This document shows positions 10,104-18,854 of a DNA stretch of 64,000 nt, in pieces. The DNA is from Niastella koreensis GR20-10. Its GTDB lineage: Bacteria > Bacteroidota > Bacteroidia > Chitinophagales > Chitinophagaceae. The position numbers and the translations under genes were made by a program. The notes under the pieces are model-generated. The model made no database searches and was not told where the DNA came from. It saw only the letters and a list, made by a program, of their open reading frames with translations. Numbering within the stretch: the stretch's first letter is position 1; each line of letters opens with the position of its first letter. Location of the stretch: contig NC_016609.1 of NCBI RefSeq assembly GCF_000246855.1, positions 5,344,744 to 5,408,743 of the forward strand, in the 5' to 3' direction.

Positions 10104-10832
10104 ATGAAATATACCCTAACCCTCCTTTTGGCAGTAGCAGCACTGTTTGGCCATTCGCAAACAATACAGGTTCCTGGTGGACATACATTTGACAAAAAAT
10201 ATCTAAAGAACGGCTCCTACGACATGACACTTTTCATGGAAAGGGAAGGGAAAATGGAAGAAGCCTTTTTATTTACCTTCAGTGTAACCTATACCGGCAA
10301 GATCCTGTCGGTATACACCAGTATGGTCATGCTGGCAGACACCACAAGCCGTTCAACAGATACCAGCATCTCGGATGGCAATACATTCAAACCAATTTAT
10401 CGTTCTTCAAATAGTGCCTTCCATAAAATGGTATTGAATTATGGTAAAAATGTGAGCGGGTATTATTACAATAAAGAAAGCAAAAAGAAATATTTCATAA
10501 AAGAGCAAGGCAGCGCTTTTTTCGACAACTATGCATACCCATACCTGTTGGCCCTATTACCGTTTACCACCGGTTACACTACCGAAATGGCCATATTCGA
10601 TTTCAAACCTGAAAATTCCAGGAATATCAAGACGGCCCATATAAATGAAGTAACAAGCGAAGTGTATGTAAGTGAGCATTCCGGTGAGCACAAGGTATGG
10701 CGGGTAAATGTATATGAAGATGTTCCCGCCAATAATTTCGTGTATTATTTTGATCAGGAAACGCGCCGGATATGGAAGATCGATTTCGAGATGCATGATA
10801 CACACATGGTGTTTATAGCAAAGGAAGGATAG
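10104..10832 (+). CDS. Exported protein of unknown function
   Basis: 242 residues from ATG 10104, chosen because a clear signal peptide follows (MKYTLTLLLAVAALFGHSQ); a start 48 bases upstream would bury it. After cleavage the protein looks mostly beta-stranded, with alternating polar and aromatic residues (for example GYYYNKESKKKYF, NNFVYYFDQETRRIWKID). Its overall shape resembles periplasmic DUF3108-like or lipoprotein-carrier-like beta folds, but no decisive motif was found. It stands alone between the remnant at 9825-10004 and the reductase at 10885. Confidence 0.6.
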   Translation: MKYTLTLLLAVAALFGHSQTIQVPGGHTFDKKYLKNGSYDMTLFMEREGKMEEAFLFTFSVTYTGKILSVYTSMVMLADTTSRSTDTSISDGNTFKPIYRSSNSAFHKMVLNYGKNVSGYYYNKESKKKYFIKEQGSAFFDNYAYPYLLALLPFTTGYTTEMAIFDFKPENSRNIKTAHINEVTSEVYVSEHSGEHKVWRVNVYEDVPANNFVYYFDQETRRIWKIDFEMHDTHMVFIAKEG

Positions 10833-10884
10833 GTAATTACCGCGAGTACCGCCGTCTCACCCAAAAAGTATACATTTGATACTT

Positions 10885-11760
10885 ATGCCATCAATAACAA
10901 TAATAGGACCCGGGTCAGTTGGCGGAACAGTTGCAGCCTGGCTTGCCCGGGATAAAACTAATACCATCCGTATTTGCGCAAGAACGGCCTTTGACGAACT
11001 GATCGTAGAAACACCGCATGGTACACTTACGGTAAAGCCTGAGATTTTCACCTCGCCGGAACAGGTGGAGGCGACCGACTGGGTGCTTATTGCCACCAAA
11101 ACATATGATGTTGCACCCACTGCCCAATGGCTGCAGCGGCTGGTAGCGCCAAACACTATTGTCGCCATCTTGCAGAATGGCGTGGAGCATATGGAGCGAT
11201 TCATGCCCTATGTACCTGCAGCGCAATTGCTGCCTGTTGTAGTAAACCTTCCTGCGCAAAGAAAGGGCCCGGGCCAGATCTGGCAAACCGGTAATGGAGA
11301 ACTCACCGTGCCCGACACTGATAACGGAAAAAAGTTTGTTAAGCTCTTCGAAAAAACGCAGCTGGCAGCACGCACAACACCCGATTTTTTATCCCATGCC
11401 TGGGCCAAGCTGGCATTAAACAGCACAGGTGCTATACCCGCGCTTACCCTGCAACCATTAAATTTACGGAAGCATGAAGATCTGATAGAAATATCACGGT
11501 TATTGATACGTGAATGTATGGCAGTTGCAAAGGCGGAAGGCGCCAACCTGGACGAGATGCTGGAAGATAAAATAATAAATGGTTACCGGGATAACCCATC
11601 CAACTCCATCAACTCCCTGCATGCAGACCGCCTTGCCGGGCGGCCCATGGAAACAGATGCCAGAAACGGAGCCATTGTACGGATAGGAAAAAAGCATGGT
11701 ATTGCCACGCCAATGAATCAACTCATTACCATCCTACTAAACGCAACGAATGATGAATAG
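10885..11760 (+). CDS. Ketopantoate reductase (PanE/ApbA) family oxidoreductase
   Basis: NADPH-dependent reductase family whose founding member makes pantoate for coenzyme A. 291 residues from ATG 10885 (a TTG nine bases upstream is rejected). N-terminal Rossmann motif IGPGSVGGTVAAWLA at about 6-20. Central LNSTGAIPAL with the family Lys/Asn region (AWAKLALNSTG), and a C-terminal helical domain ending near NGAIVRIGKKHGIATPMNQ, typical of ApbA_C. It is about the expected length. Without pan genes nearby it may be a paralogue with another 2-keto substrate. It ends 33 bases before the convergent receptor gene. Confidence 0.8.
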   Translation: MPSITIIGPGSVGGTVAAWLARDKTNTIRICARTAFDELIVETPHGTLTVKPEIFTSPEQVEATDWVLIATKTYDVAPTAQWLQRLVAPNTIVAILQNGVEHMERFMPYVPAAQLLPVVVNLPAQRKGPGQIWQTGNGELTVPDTDNGKKFVKLFEKTQLAARTTPDFLSHAWAKLALNSTGAIPALTLQPLNLRKHEDLIEISRLLIRECMAVAKAEGANLDEMLEDKIINGYRDNPSNSINSLHADRLAGRPMETDARNGAIVRIGKKHGIATPMNQLITILLNATNDE

Positions 11761-11793
11761 GAAACGATGGATCATTATTTTTCAACGAACCGC

Positions 11794-14598
11794 TTAAAAC
11801 AAAGACCACTTTCCACCTGCAGCTGTTTTCTTTGCGCCTGCAGGCCTTAGATTATAAGTAAATGTTGCCAAAAAATACTGCGCCAGCACATCTCCCTTAG
11901 AAAAGAATGCTGTATTTTGATTAGGCGACATGTACACATTTTTCCCCCGGTTCAATATATCATTTGCACTTATCCTCAATACTGCTCTTTCATCTTTAAA
12001 GAAAGTAAAATTTACTGCTGCATTCCATAGATATATCTTTTTCAATGTGGGATCATCAAACATATTGTTGGTAATTAAACGCAATCTTGTATCAAAAATT
12101 ACATGTTTTATATAACGGACTATTACTTCTGTACCGATTGTTTGGCTATATGTTTTGATATCTTCAAAACCAGCATTACTATTCTTTACAAACCGGTAAC
12201 TAAAGGAGTATTCCTGGTTAAGTTCCAACTTATCATCCCAATTAAATCCAATGCCACTCCAGAAATTACAATTCAATCTGTTTTGTAGGCTTCGTACTCC
12301 ATTATAATAAAAATAATTTCGAACATATTCGGTCCAGGTACCAAAATTCCAGGGAATCATAAAATTCTTCGAATTCCTTTTATTCTGGTACAAACCAAAA
12401 TTAGTCGCAACACGTTTATACCCATTTGCATTTACGGGGTATATTGTTTGTATGCCACTCTGATCCAACGCAATGCTATCTACTATCACATTTTTCGATT
12501 GCGAAGCTTCAAACCATGACCATACACCCAAAGTACTTTTAGGGCTATAAGTGTTCAATGTAATACGTACCCTATCCTGCAACGCCGGTTGAAGATTAGG
12601 ATTACCCAACCTTGTCATATAAGGGTTGCTATTGTTCAATACCGGTATCAGGTTGCTGTAATAAGGCAACACAACATCCCGGTTATACGACAGCGATAAT
12701 TTCTTATATACAAAATCAAACTGTGGAAGAACATTATGCTGCTCCTGTGAAATTGACTGATTTAATGAGTATATATTGTTATCAAATCTTTGCGATTGAT
12801 AACGTATGCCTGGCCGGAAAGTAAAGTCTTTATACCTGTATTCAATTCCCCCGGAAACGCTATACTTGTTGCTTTCCCTGCTAAACCTCCTGCTCAGATC
12901 TTTGATAGGGCTACTTGTGTTATTTGCAAACGTGCCTACCTTGTCATCCATTTTTTCGTAATCGTAGCGTGCACCTAGTCTAAAGAAAAAGTTTTTGATC
13001 AGAGGTTCGCTGTAATTTCCGGCCACGTTAGCCGTCCACGTTGGCACCCATTCATTACGCAATTGACGGTAAACGGTATCTTTACCAACAGGTTGCTGGT
13101 ATGAAATGCGAGCATTAGTATAGTCATCTCTGTCTCTTTCGCTCCATCCCATGTATTGCGTAATATTCAATCGTCGCCCTTTTTTACTTTTGGATAGTTT
13201 GGTGAACATTATATTATGACTATACATGTTGGTTTTCAGATCACCTATACTATTTACAATACCGTTGTTTAAGTCTCCAAGAAAATTATTGACGCCACTT
13301 CTTGCATCATTTTTTTCAGATTTGGTTCCGGATATTACATAGTTTAAGCCAATGTTGAAGTTTATTGTAGAGTCGGGCTTTAAATTTGCCCCGGCTCCAA
13401 ACACATGCGAATTACCGATCTCGGAATAGTACTGTTTTGAAAAATTACTTATTACAGTATCTTCTTTATAGATCTCGGTTCTGTTCTCATTTTCCACGTC
13501 CGTATGAACACGCCCATAAAAATATTGACCGTAGATAGATTGTTTATTGCTGGGCGAATGGTTGATGTTAATGCCCACGCCATCACTTTTTGTTATACCA
13601 CCGTTCCGTGATTCTCCTCCAAAATTGATATCATTGATACTGAAGGAGGAACCGAAATTACTGGTATTGTTGTTATTGTTAGAGTTACCTCCCATCGTCT
13701 CGATTGAACGGCTGATACCCATTGTTTGCCGCATATCAGTTACGCTAAACCCGGGGCGGTTAAGGTTATTGGAATAGCCCATTACACTTACCTGCAGTGT
13801 GTCCCTAAAAATATTTGCTATAGCTCCCATTTCATACCGGCCACCCTGCGGCCCGCCACCGCCACCGGCATAGGCTTTACCGAACATGCTTTTCTTAATC
13901 CCCTTTTTTAAAGTAAGATTGATCACCTTGCCTACGTTGTTCGCATTATCATCTCCATTACGCAACATCTCTTCTTTATCATCTGTTACCTGCACTTTAT
14001 CGATCACCTGCGACGGCAAATTACGGCTAGCCATCTTTGGGTCATCACCAAAAAATGTTTTCCCATCAACCAATATCCTGTTAACAGGTTTCCCATTAAC
14101 CATGATATTTCCATCTTTATCTACCTGTACCCCAGGTAATTTTTTTAAAAGATCTTCTACCAGCGCATTGGGTAATGTTTTAAAAGCAGATGCATTAAAT
14201 TCAACTGTATCCTTTTTAATTATAACCGGTGGCCGTTCTGCATATACAACCACTTCTTGCATTGCTACGGAAGCGGGCGACATGTAAACAGTACCGAGGT
14301 CTAAAACAGGCTGATCGCTTCTAACAGTAAATTCTTTCCTGTACCCAATGTAGCCACTATACGAAACTACCACCCTGCATTTCACATCAAAGGGTAACCC
14401 AGGAATTTTGAAATCACCTTCAGGGTTACTTAGCCTGTAAGTGATTATGGCGGTATCAGATGCTTTAAAAACAGTTACGGTAGCTAAACTCAGAGGCATT
14501 TTTGCTATACTGTCTATTAATTTTCCCTTAAGTGTTGCCTGCGAAAAGGATGTTGTGCATATGGCTATACACATAAAAAGCAATAAAATGATTTTCAT
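11794..14598 (-). CDS. TonB-dependent-receptor-like outer-membrane beta-barrel protein
   Basis: 934 residues. Signal peptide 1-19 (ending TTSFSQ), carboxypeptidase-regulatory-like Ig domain at about 20-110, then a plug-like domain containing LVEDLLKKLPGVQVDKDG and NGKPVNRILVDGK, with a barrel of the OMP_b-brl_3 type to the end. An Asn/Gly-rich loop (GGNSNNNNNTSNFGSS) sits near residue 305. It lacks the SusC signature and has no SusD partner, so it belongs to the single-gene receptor group often seen in Bacteroidota. Ligand unknown; iron-chelate or peptide import are possibilities. Confidence 0.85.
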   Translation of the reverse strand: MKIILLLFMCIAICTTSFSQATLKGKLIDSIAKMPLSLATVTVFKASDTAIITYRLSNPEGDFKIPGLPFDVKCRVVVSYSGYIGYRKEFTVRSDQPVLDLGTVYMSPASVAMQEVVVYAERPPVIIKKDTVEFNASAFKTLPNALVEDLLKKLPGVQVDKDGNIMVNGKPVNRILVDGKTFFGDDPKMASRNLPSQVIDKVQVTDDKEEMLRNGDDNANNVGKVINLTLKKGIKKSMFGKAYAGGGGGPQGGRYEMGAIANIFRDTLQVSVMGYSNNLNRPGFSVTDMRQTMGISRSIETMGGNSNNNNNTSNFGSSFSINDINFGGESRNGGITKSDGVGININHSPSNKQSIYGQYFYGRVHTDVENENRTEIYKEDTVISNFSKQYYSEIGNSHVFGAGANLKPDSTINFNIGLNYVISGTKSEKNDARSGVNNFLGDLNNGIVNSIGDLKTNMYSHNIMFTKLSKSKKGRRLNITQYMGWSERDRDDYTNARISYQQPVGKDTVYRQLRNEWVPTWTANVAGNYSEPLIKNFFFRLGARYDYEKMDDKVGTFANNTSSPIKDLSRRFSRESNKYSVSGGIEYRYKDFTFRPGIRYQSQRFDNNIYSLNQSISQEQHNVLPQFDFVYKKLSLSYNRDVVLPYYSNLIPVLNNSNPYMTRLGNPNLQPALQDRVRITLNTYSPKSTLGVWSWFEASQSKNVIVDSIALDQSGIQTIYPVNANGYKRVATNFGLYQNKRNSKNFMIPWNFGTWTEYVRNYFYYNGVRSLQNRLNCNFWSGIGFNWDDKLELNQEYSFSYRFVKNSNAGFEDIKTYSQTIGTEVIVRYIKHVIFDTRLRLITNNMFDDPTLKKIYLWNAAVNFTFFKDERAVLRISANDILNRGKNVYMSPNQNTAFFSKGDVLAQYFLATFTYNLRPAGAKKTAAGGKWSLF

Positions 14599-14771
14599 TT
14601 TCTAATTCAGTTGTTTAACGGCTATACTATCTCTTCACACCGCGGTAGCATGCAAATAACGAATACCGTTATAGAGACAAGGCGATATGATATATGTTGC
14701 ATGATAATTCAGATATTTATAACTGGGCGACCCGAAGTTAATACACGTGAATAGCCTTTTTAGGGGAAAAT

Positions 14772-14799
14772 AAAATGCCTGGCAATTGCCAGGCATTTT
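14772..14799. terminator. 28-bp perfect palindrome, bidirectional terminator
   Basis: AAAATGCCTGGCAA pairs with TTGCCAGGCATTTT, giving a GC-rich stem flanked by A- and T-runs on both strands. It lies 197 bases past the end of the AraC gene at 14996 and likely terminates that leftward transcript. Confidence 0.6.
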
Positions 14800-14995
14800 G
14801 CATCTATCATAAAATCTTACATTTTGCATTACAGCAATTGTTGACTTTATTATATAATATATGTTATTTAAGTCGTTGAATTTGAATTAAAGCGTTGAGG
14901 AAGTTATGTAAATGACCTGAGCGACTATATTGCGCAGCTTAGTTGATGCACATTGTTTTGAACCAAACGGCCCTGCTTTCCTGCTAAGCTTGTAA

Positions 14996-15799
14996 TTATC
15001 CAGCCAGGTCGGTAGGTGCGTACCCAAAATGTTTTTTGAAAGCATAGGAAAAGTGCGATAAGTTTTCAAAACCAACTTCGTAGTAAACGTCAATTGGTTT
15101 CTTTTTCATTTCAACAAACTGATAGTGTGCCAATTCCAATCGCTTTTGCGTAAGCCAACGCTGAGGTGTAGTGTTGAATATTTTACTAAAATCCCGTTTG
15201 AAAGTTGTTAAGCTACGACCGGTTAGATAACCGAATTTTTCTAATGGCAGATTGAACATAAAGTTCTTTTCCATATAGTCTGCCAGATCTATTTTCCCGG
15301 GTTCTTCGAAGTTCGCCAACACGTTGTCTATCCCCTTGTCTATAGCCCTGAGAATACTGATAGCTTCTGTAATTTTCAAGGATGCAATATTCTCGGGAAT
15401 CTCTTTCATTTCGAAGTACGGGATCAGGGACGCCAAACAACTTTCAAGCAGGGGATGGTGGTTGAATGTATATATTTTCTGCGATTCCGAGGCTTTAGGT
15501 TTTACAGGCAGGTTGACGTAAAATTCGCTGAGCCTTTTGGTTGACAAGTGCATCACCACGGTTTTATGGGGCTGCCCGTCTTTGGGATAATTTATGATCG
15601 TTGCCAGTTGATTTCTGGGTATCAAAAATATATCGCCTTTTTTAAAAATGTAAGTCGCATCTGCCTGTACGATCTTAGTCTCGCCCGAAATAAACCAAAT
15701 GAGCATATGATGGTCGAACATAATATCCGATTTAAAAAACTTATCTTCGTAACAAGACAGTTTAATATCCTCGGTTATATATTTTGCCTGATATTCCAT
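14996..15799 (-). CDS. AraC family transcriptional regulator
   Basis: 267-residue transcription factor. The N-terminal cupin-like ligand-binding half is about 1-165 (GDIFLIPRNQLATI is the typical beta-turn). The C-terminal double helix-turn-helix is about 170-265, with GRSLTTFKRDFSKIFNTTPQ in the first and VGFENLSHFSYAFKKHFGYAP in the second, matching the AraC signature. It lies 75 bases after two short-chain dehydrogenase genes on the same strand, so it probably shares their transcript or regulates it. The inducer is unknown. Confidence 0.9.
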   Translation of the reverse strand: MEYQAKYITEDIKLSCYEDKFFKSDIMFDHHMLIWFISGETKIVQADATYIFKKGDIFLIPRNQLATIINYPKDGQPHKTVVMHLSTKRLSEFYVNLPVKPKASESQKIYTFNHHPLLESCLASLIPYFEMKEIPENIASLKITEAISILRAIDKGIDNVLANFEEPGKIDLADYMEKNFMFNLPLEKFGYLTGRSLTTFKRDFSKIFNTTPQRWLTQKRLELAHYQFVEMKKKPIDVYYEVGFENLSHFSYAFKKHFGYAPTDLAG

Positions 15800-15874
15800 A
15801 TCTTATTTTTTTGATAGTCCTTTCTTCAGACTGGTAATTAGGAATACAAAAATAGAAATAATCATGATATTCAT

Positions 15875-16603
15875 TTATATGGATTGACCGCCATCAACCA
15901 GGAAATTTGCCCCTGTAATAAATGAAGATTCGTCACCCGATAAATAAGTTATCAAACCGGCTACTTCATTGGCCTTCCCTAATCTTGATAATGGGATACT
16001 GCCAATGAGTTGTTCCTCAAGAGTAGCATCCAGTCCAATTTTATTCATGATTTCCGTAGCAATAGGCCCGGGGCTAACTGCATTCACACGAATTTTACGG
16101 GAAGCCAATTCAAGCGCTGCAATTTTCATAACGGCATTGATGGCAGATTTACTTGCTGCATATACCGATGCGCTTTGAGGGGAAATGGTTGCGGATGTTG
16201 ACGATAAAAATATCACCGATGCGTTATCATTTAAAACGGGAATAAATTTACTTAATGTAAAATAAGCCCCTTTGAAATTTACATTCATTATTTCGTCAAA
16301 CATATTTTCAGTCATCGACTCAATGGAGGCCAATTTTGTAATGCCTGCATTGATGAGTAAAATATCTACTTTGCCAAATTGCGCTTTCACTTCCGATACC
16401 AGCATGTCAATGTCAGACAAGCTGGATTGGTCAGCCACCACTCCACTTACATGGAGTGTTGAGGCTGCCTTTTCAATCGCTTCTTTTCTTCTACCGGTGA
16501 TGATGACCATTGCGCCTTTTTCGATAAGCGCTTTTGCGGTAGCATACCCGATGCCACTGTTGCCACCGGTAATAACCGCTACTTTATTTTTTAAATCATT
16601 CAT
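15875..16603 (-). CDS. Short-chain dehydrogenase/reductase (SDR)
   Basis: NAD(P)-dependent oxidoreductase, 242 residues, standard classical-SDR length. Cofactor motif TGGNSGIG at 12-19, NAG near 86-88, catalytic Ser followed by YAASK (Tyr and Lys of the active site) near 150, and the C-terminal SSFITGANFLVDGG seen in 3-oxoacyl-ACP-reductase-like SDRs. It starts 20 bases after the SDR gene at 16624-17619, forming an operon with it and probably with the AraC gene downstream. Substrate unknown. Confidence 0.9.
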   Translation of the reverse strand: MNDLKNKVAVITGGNSGIGYATAKALIEKGAMVIITGRRKEAIEKAASTLHVSGVVADQSSLSDIDMLVSEVKAQFGKVDILLINAGITKLASIESMTENMFDEIMNVNFKGAYFTLSKFIPVLNDNASVIFLSSTSATISPQSASVYAASKSAINAVMKIAALELASRKIRVNAVSPGPIATEIMNKIGLDATLEEQLIGSIPLSRLGKANEVAGLITYLSGDESSFITGANFLVDGGQSI

Positions 16604-16623
16604 TTTAGTTTTTTAAAAGTTGA

Positions 16624-17619
16624 TTAAATAATGCGGAAAGTAATGCCGGTCATTTCTTCGCTCAATGCCCATAAGCGTTTGGCACTTGCTTTATCTAATG
16701 AATAAGGATTTACGCCAGTAGGCATGGAAGTGTCGGCAGTCAATTCGGCAACGTCTGCATCTTCGCAGTACACTCCTCCTATATTATTCAATAAAGCGCT
16801 GGTGGCACACCAAACCGTTGTGGCTGCACCCTGAGGGATCGTTTTTAACGAGGCGGCCACTTCTGGTAAAAGATTGCCTTCCGCATCGCAAAAACCCATT
16901 TTTTGAAACAGTTCCAACGGGGCCTCTCTTCCTAATTCAGTTCCGCCAATAGAACCCGGGTGCAATGAATATGCTCTTACATTATAGGCTTTGGCAAGAT
17001 TGTCTAATTCAAGCGCAAATAAATTGGTGGCAGTTTTTGATTGGCCATACGCCTGCAGGGTTTCGTATTCCCGGTTGAGAAAATTAGGGTCCTCAAAATT
17101 GAAAGGGGCGAATTGATGTCCGTGTGAAGATACATTGATCACTCTTGCGCCACCGGCTTTTTTGAGTGCATTCCAAAGCCGGGCGGTTAATTGAAATTGT
17201 GCTAAATAATTGGTGGCTAACTGTGATTCAATGCCACGACTGTCTTTACGCAATGGCACCCACATAATACCTGCATTATTGATAAGTAAATGAAGGGGGC
17301 GACCCGAAGCCAAAAACTTTTCGGCAAATGCGTCGATAGATGCTGGATCCATCAGATCCATGGGTTCAATTTCCACATTGGCAACAGATGCCAGATTCTT
17401 CTTTGCTTTTGCTGTATCTCTTGCAGGCACAATGACCGTTGCCCCTGCGGCAGCCAGCGTTTTTGTCGTTTCTAAACCAATGCCTGTGTTCCCCCCTGTT
17501 ACAATGGCAATTTTTCCTGAAAGGTCAATGCCTTTGATCACATCACTTGTTGTTGAGGTTGCGTTGAAGCCTGATCCTGTTGAATGCTGTAATGCTCCGT
17601 TGTAATTTGTTTGTTCCAT
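16624..17619 (-). CDS. SDR of the retinol-dehydrogenase/WW-oxidoreductase-like group
   Basis: 331 residues from ATG 17619 (MEQTNYN...); a TTG 33 bases earlier is rejected. Longer than a classical SDR, as in the retinol-dehydrogenase-like group. Cofactor motif TGGNTGIG near residue 42, NNAG near 115, and active-site YGQSK near 195. It is the first gene of the leftward SDR-SDR-AraC unit. A candidate promoter and a pair of direct repeats lie immediately upstream (17650-17711), suggesting regulation by the neighbouring AraC protein. Confidence 0.87.
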   Translation of the reverse strand: MEQTNYNGALQHSTGSGFNATSTTSDVIKGIDLSGKIAIVTGGNTGIGLETTKTLAAAGATVIVPARDTAKAKKNLASVANVEIEPMDLMDPASIDAFAEKFLASGRPLHLLINNAGIMWVPLRKDSRGIESQLATNYLAQFQLTARLWNALKKAGGARVINVSSHGHQFAPFNFEDPNFLNREYETLQAYGQSKTATNLFALELDNLAKAYNVRAYSLHPGSIGGTELGREAPLELFQKMGFCDAEGNLLPEVAASLKTIPQGAATTVWCATSALLNNIGGVYCEDADVAELTADTSMPTGVNPYSLDKASAKRLWALSEEMTGITFRII

Positions 17620-17649
17620 TTTTAAAATTTTTAATTGTCTTTGATGGAA

Positions 17650-17657
17650 CAAAAATA
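17650..17657 (-). promoter_or_regulatory. Candidate -7 element TATTTTTG of the SDR operon
   Basis: On the minus strand the sequence reads TATTTTTG, matching the Bacteroidota -7 consensus TAnnTTTG, 30 bases upstream of the ATG at 17619. No good TTTG -33 box is at the usual distance, which fits a promoter that needs an activator bound at the adjacent repeats. Confidence 0.4.
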
Positions 17658-17950
17658 GCGCAGCTGTTTTGGGGTAGCTTTGTTTAAACGTCCGAATATG
17701 CTTTGTTTAAAAGGCCAGGCTACGGCCAGGTAGTATACGCTTTCAAAAAAAGGTATTCTGTGAGCGGTAGTATTTGGATTTGAAGAGGGGGTAATTTTAA
17801 TAATTTGAATAGACGTCCTTCATTCAAAAAAACCGGCATCGTAAGCCGTTTTTTTTCGATACTGACCTGAAAACTGTCCATCCCTTTGCGATTATCATCC
17901 ATTTTAATACTGCGGGATTAGTGTCAGTTTTGTAGGATAAAAATCTAAAA
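17658..17950. other. Intergenic region between divergent units; one doubtful small ORF
   Basis: Apart from the direct repeats, it holds a short 60-codon minus ORF at 17720-17902 (begins MDDNRKGMDSFQVSIEKKRL) of uncertain reality. A small hairpin with T-runs on both sides lies near 17829-17853 (CGGC/GCCG stem). No clear promoter was found for the plus-strand genes that begin at 17951. Confidence 0.35.
17677..17711. promoter_or_regulatory. Two direct repeats GCTTTGTTTAAA, candidate AraC operator
   Basis: GCTTTGTTTAAA occurs at 17677-17688 and again at 17700-17711, start-to-start spacing 23 bases (about two helical turns). They lie just upstream of the candidate -7 element of the SDR operon. 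Tandem half-sites about two turns apart are typical of AraC-family activators. Confidence 0.45.
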
Positions 17951-18184
17951 ATGACACAACGACACCCTCTTCCTCCATTTACCGTTGAGACCGCCCTGCA
18001 AAAGGTCCAAATGGCCGAAGATGCCTGGAAGGAATTTGACGAAAATGAACCACAGCCTGACAATACATCGCCAAAACCGGTAGTTATCGCAGATGAATGC
18101 GGTGACAGCTTGTGGGATGAAGTGCTGCAACAGGAATCAAAATCCTGTTCGACAGCAGCGAAACAGCCTTCGTCAAAAGATTAA
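17951..18184 (+). pseudogene. Truncated or chimeric DUF1348 (SnoaL-like) gene
   Basis: 77 codons. The first 26 residues (MTQRHPLPPFTVETALQKVQ plus MAEDAW) match my knowledge of the start of DUF1348 proteins, NTF2/SnoaL-like folds of about 150 residues. From about residue 27 the sequence (FDENEPQPDNTSPKPVV, then CGDSLWDEVLQQE) no longer resembles that family and is low-complexity and acidic. The product is half the family length and lacks the beta-sheet core. It is either a decayed gene or a new small protein that recruited a DUF1348 start. It ends 20 bases before the PNPOx-like gene. Confidence 0.5.
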
Positions 18185-18204
18185 CCATTAAAAAAGAAAT
18201 CAGC

Positions 18205-18834
18205 ATGGCAGAGAATTTTGCGAGCCTGGCTTTTACAGACACCGTTAAAGAACTGCAGGCAAAATATGGTAGCCGCTCCAGCTACGCAAGAATGGAAAGA
18301 AGCACGTATGTAGACGGTCTTACAAAAAATGAAGTCGATTTCATTGAGCAAAGGGATAGTTTTTATCTGGCAAGTATTGGAGAAAACCATTTTCCTTACA
18401 TTCAGCATCGCGGCGGCCCCAAAGGATTCTTAAAAGTATTGGACCCGCAAAGCATTGGATGCATCGATTTTCGCGGTAATATGCAGTATATTTCTGTCGG
18501 CAATATAATGACTAATAATAACGTGTCTTTGATAATGGTGGATTATCCGTCAAAGGCGAGGCTGAAAGTACTGGCAAAAGCTGAAATCGTAGAGATAAAG
18601 GATGCCCCCGCTTTGTATGAATCTTTATCCCCGGGCGGCTATAAATTTAGCCCCGAACGGATAATGGTTTTTCACGTCGAAGCTTATGATTGGAATTGCC
18701 AGCAGCATATTACCCCACGATACACGTTGGATGATGTACAGGCTGCTTTCAGCAAACAGAAAGCGTATATTGATGACCTTGAATCAAAGATTAAACAACT
18801 ACAGCAAAAGTTAAGAGAGAAGGAAGCATTGTAA
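18205..18834 (+). CDS. Pyridoxamine 5'-phosphate oxidase-like flavin-binding protein
   Basis: 209 residues. The PNPOx-like split-barrel domain spans about 30-170 (SFYLASIGENHFPYIQHRGG, then IGCIDFRGNMQYISVGNI), a fold that binds FMN or F420 and reduces small molecules. The C-terminal tail, about 180-209, is a predicted coiled coil (YIDDLESKIKQLQQKLREKE). It is followed after 20 bases by an AraC gene on the same strand. The tail is extra relative to the minimal family and may mediate dimer or partner contacts. Substrate unknown. Confidence 0.82.
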   Translation: MAENFASLAFTDTVKELQAKYGSRSSYARMERSTYVDGLTKNEVDFIEQRDSFYLASIGENHFPYIQHRGGPKGFLKVLDPQSIGCIDFRGNMQYISVGNIMTNNNVSLIMVDYPSKARLKVLAKAEIVEIKDAPALYESLSPGGYKFSPERIMVFHVEAYDWNCQQHITPRYTLDDVQAAFSKQKAYIDDLESKIKQLQQKLREKEAL

Positions 18835-18854
18835 AACAAGCAAAGAATAGAAAC

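Noticed and set aside
14772-14799. 28-bp palindrome as an insertion-sequence end or recombination site
   Set aside because: A- and T-flanked GC stem downstream of a gene is explained by a terminator; no transposase or duplicate is nearby.
17829-17853. Short CGGC/GCCG hairpin with T-runs on both strands
   Set aside because: The stem is only four strong pairs and no transcript should end between these divergent genes.
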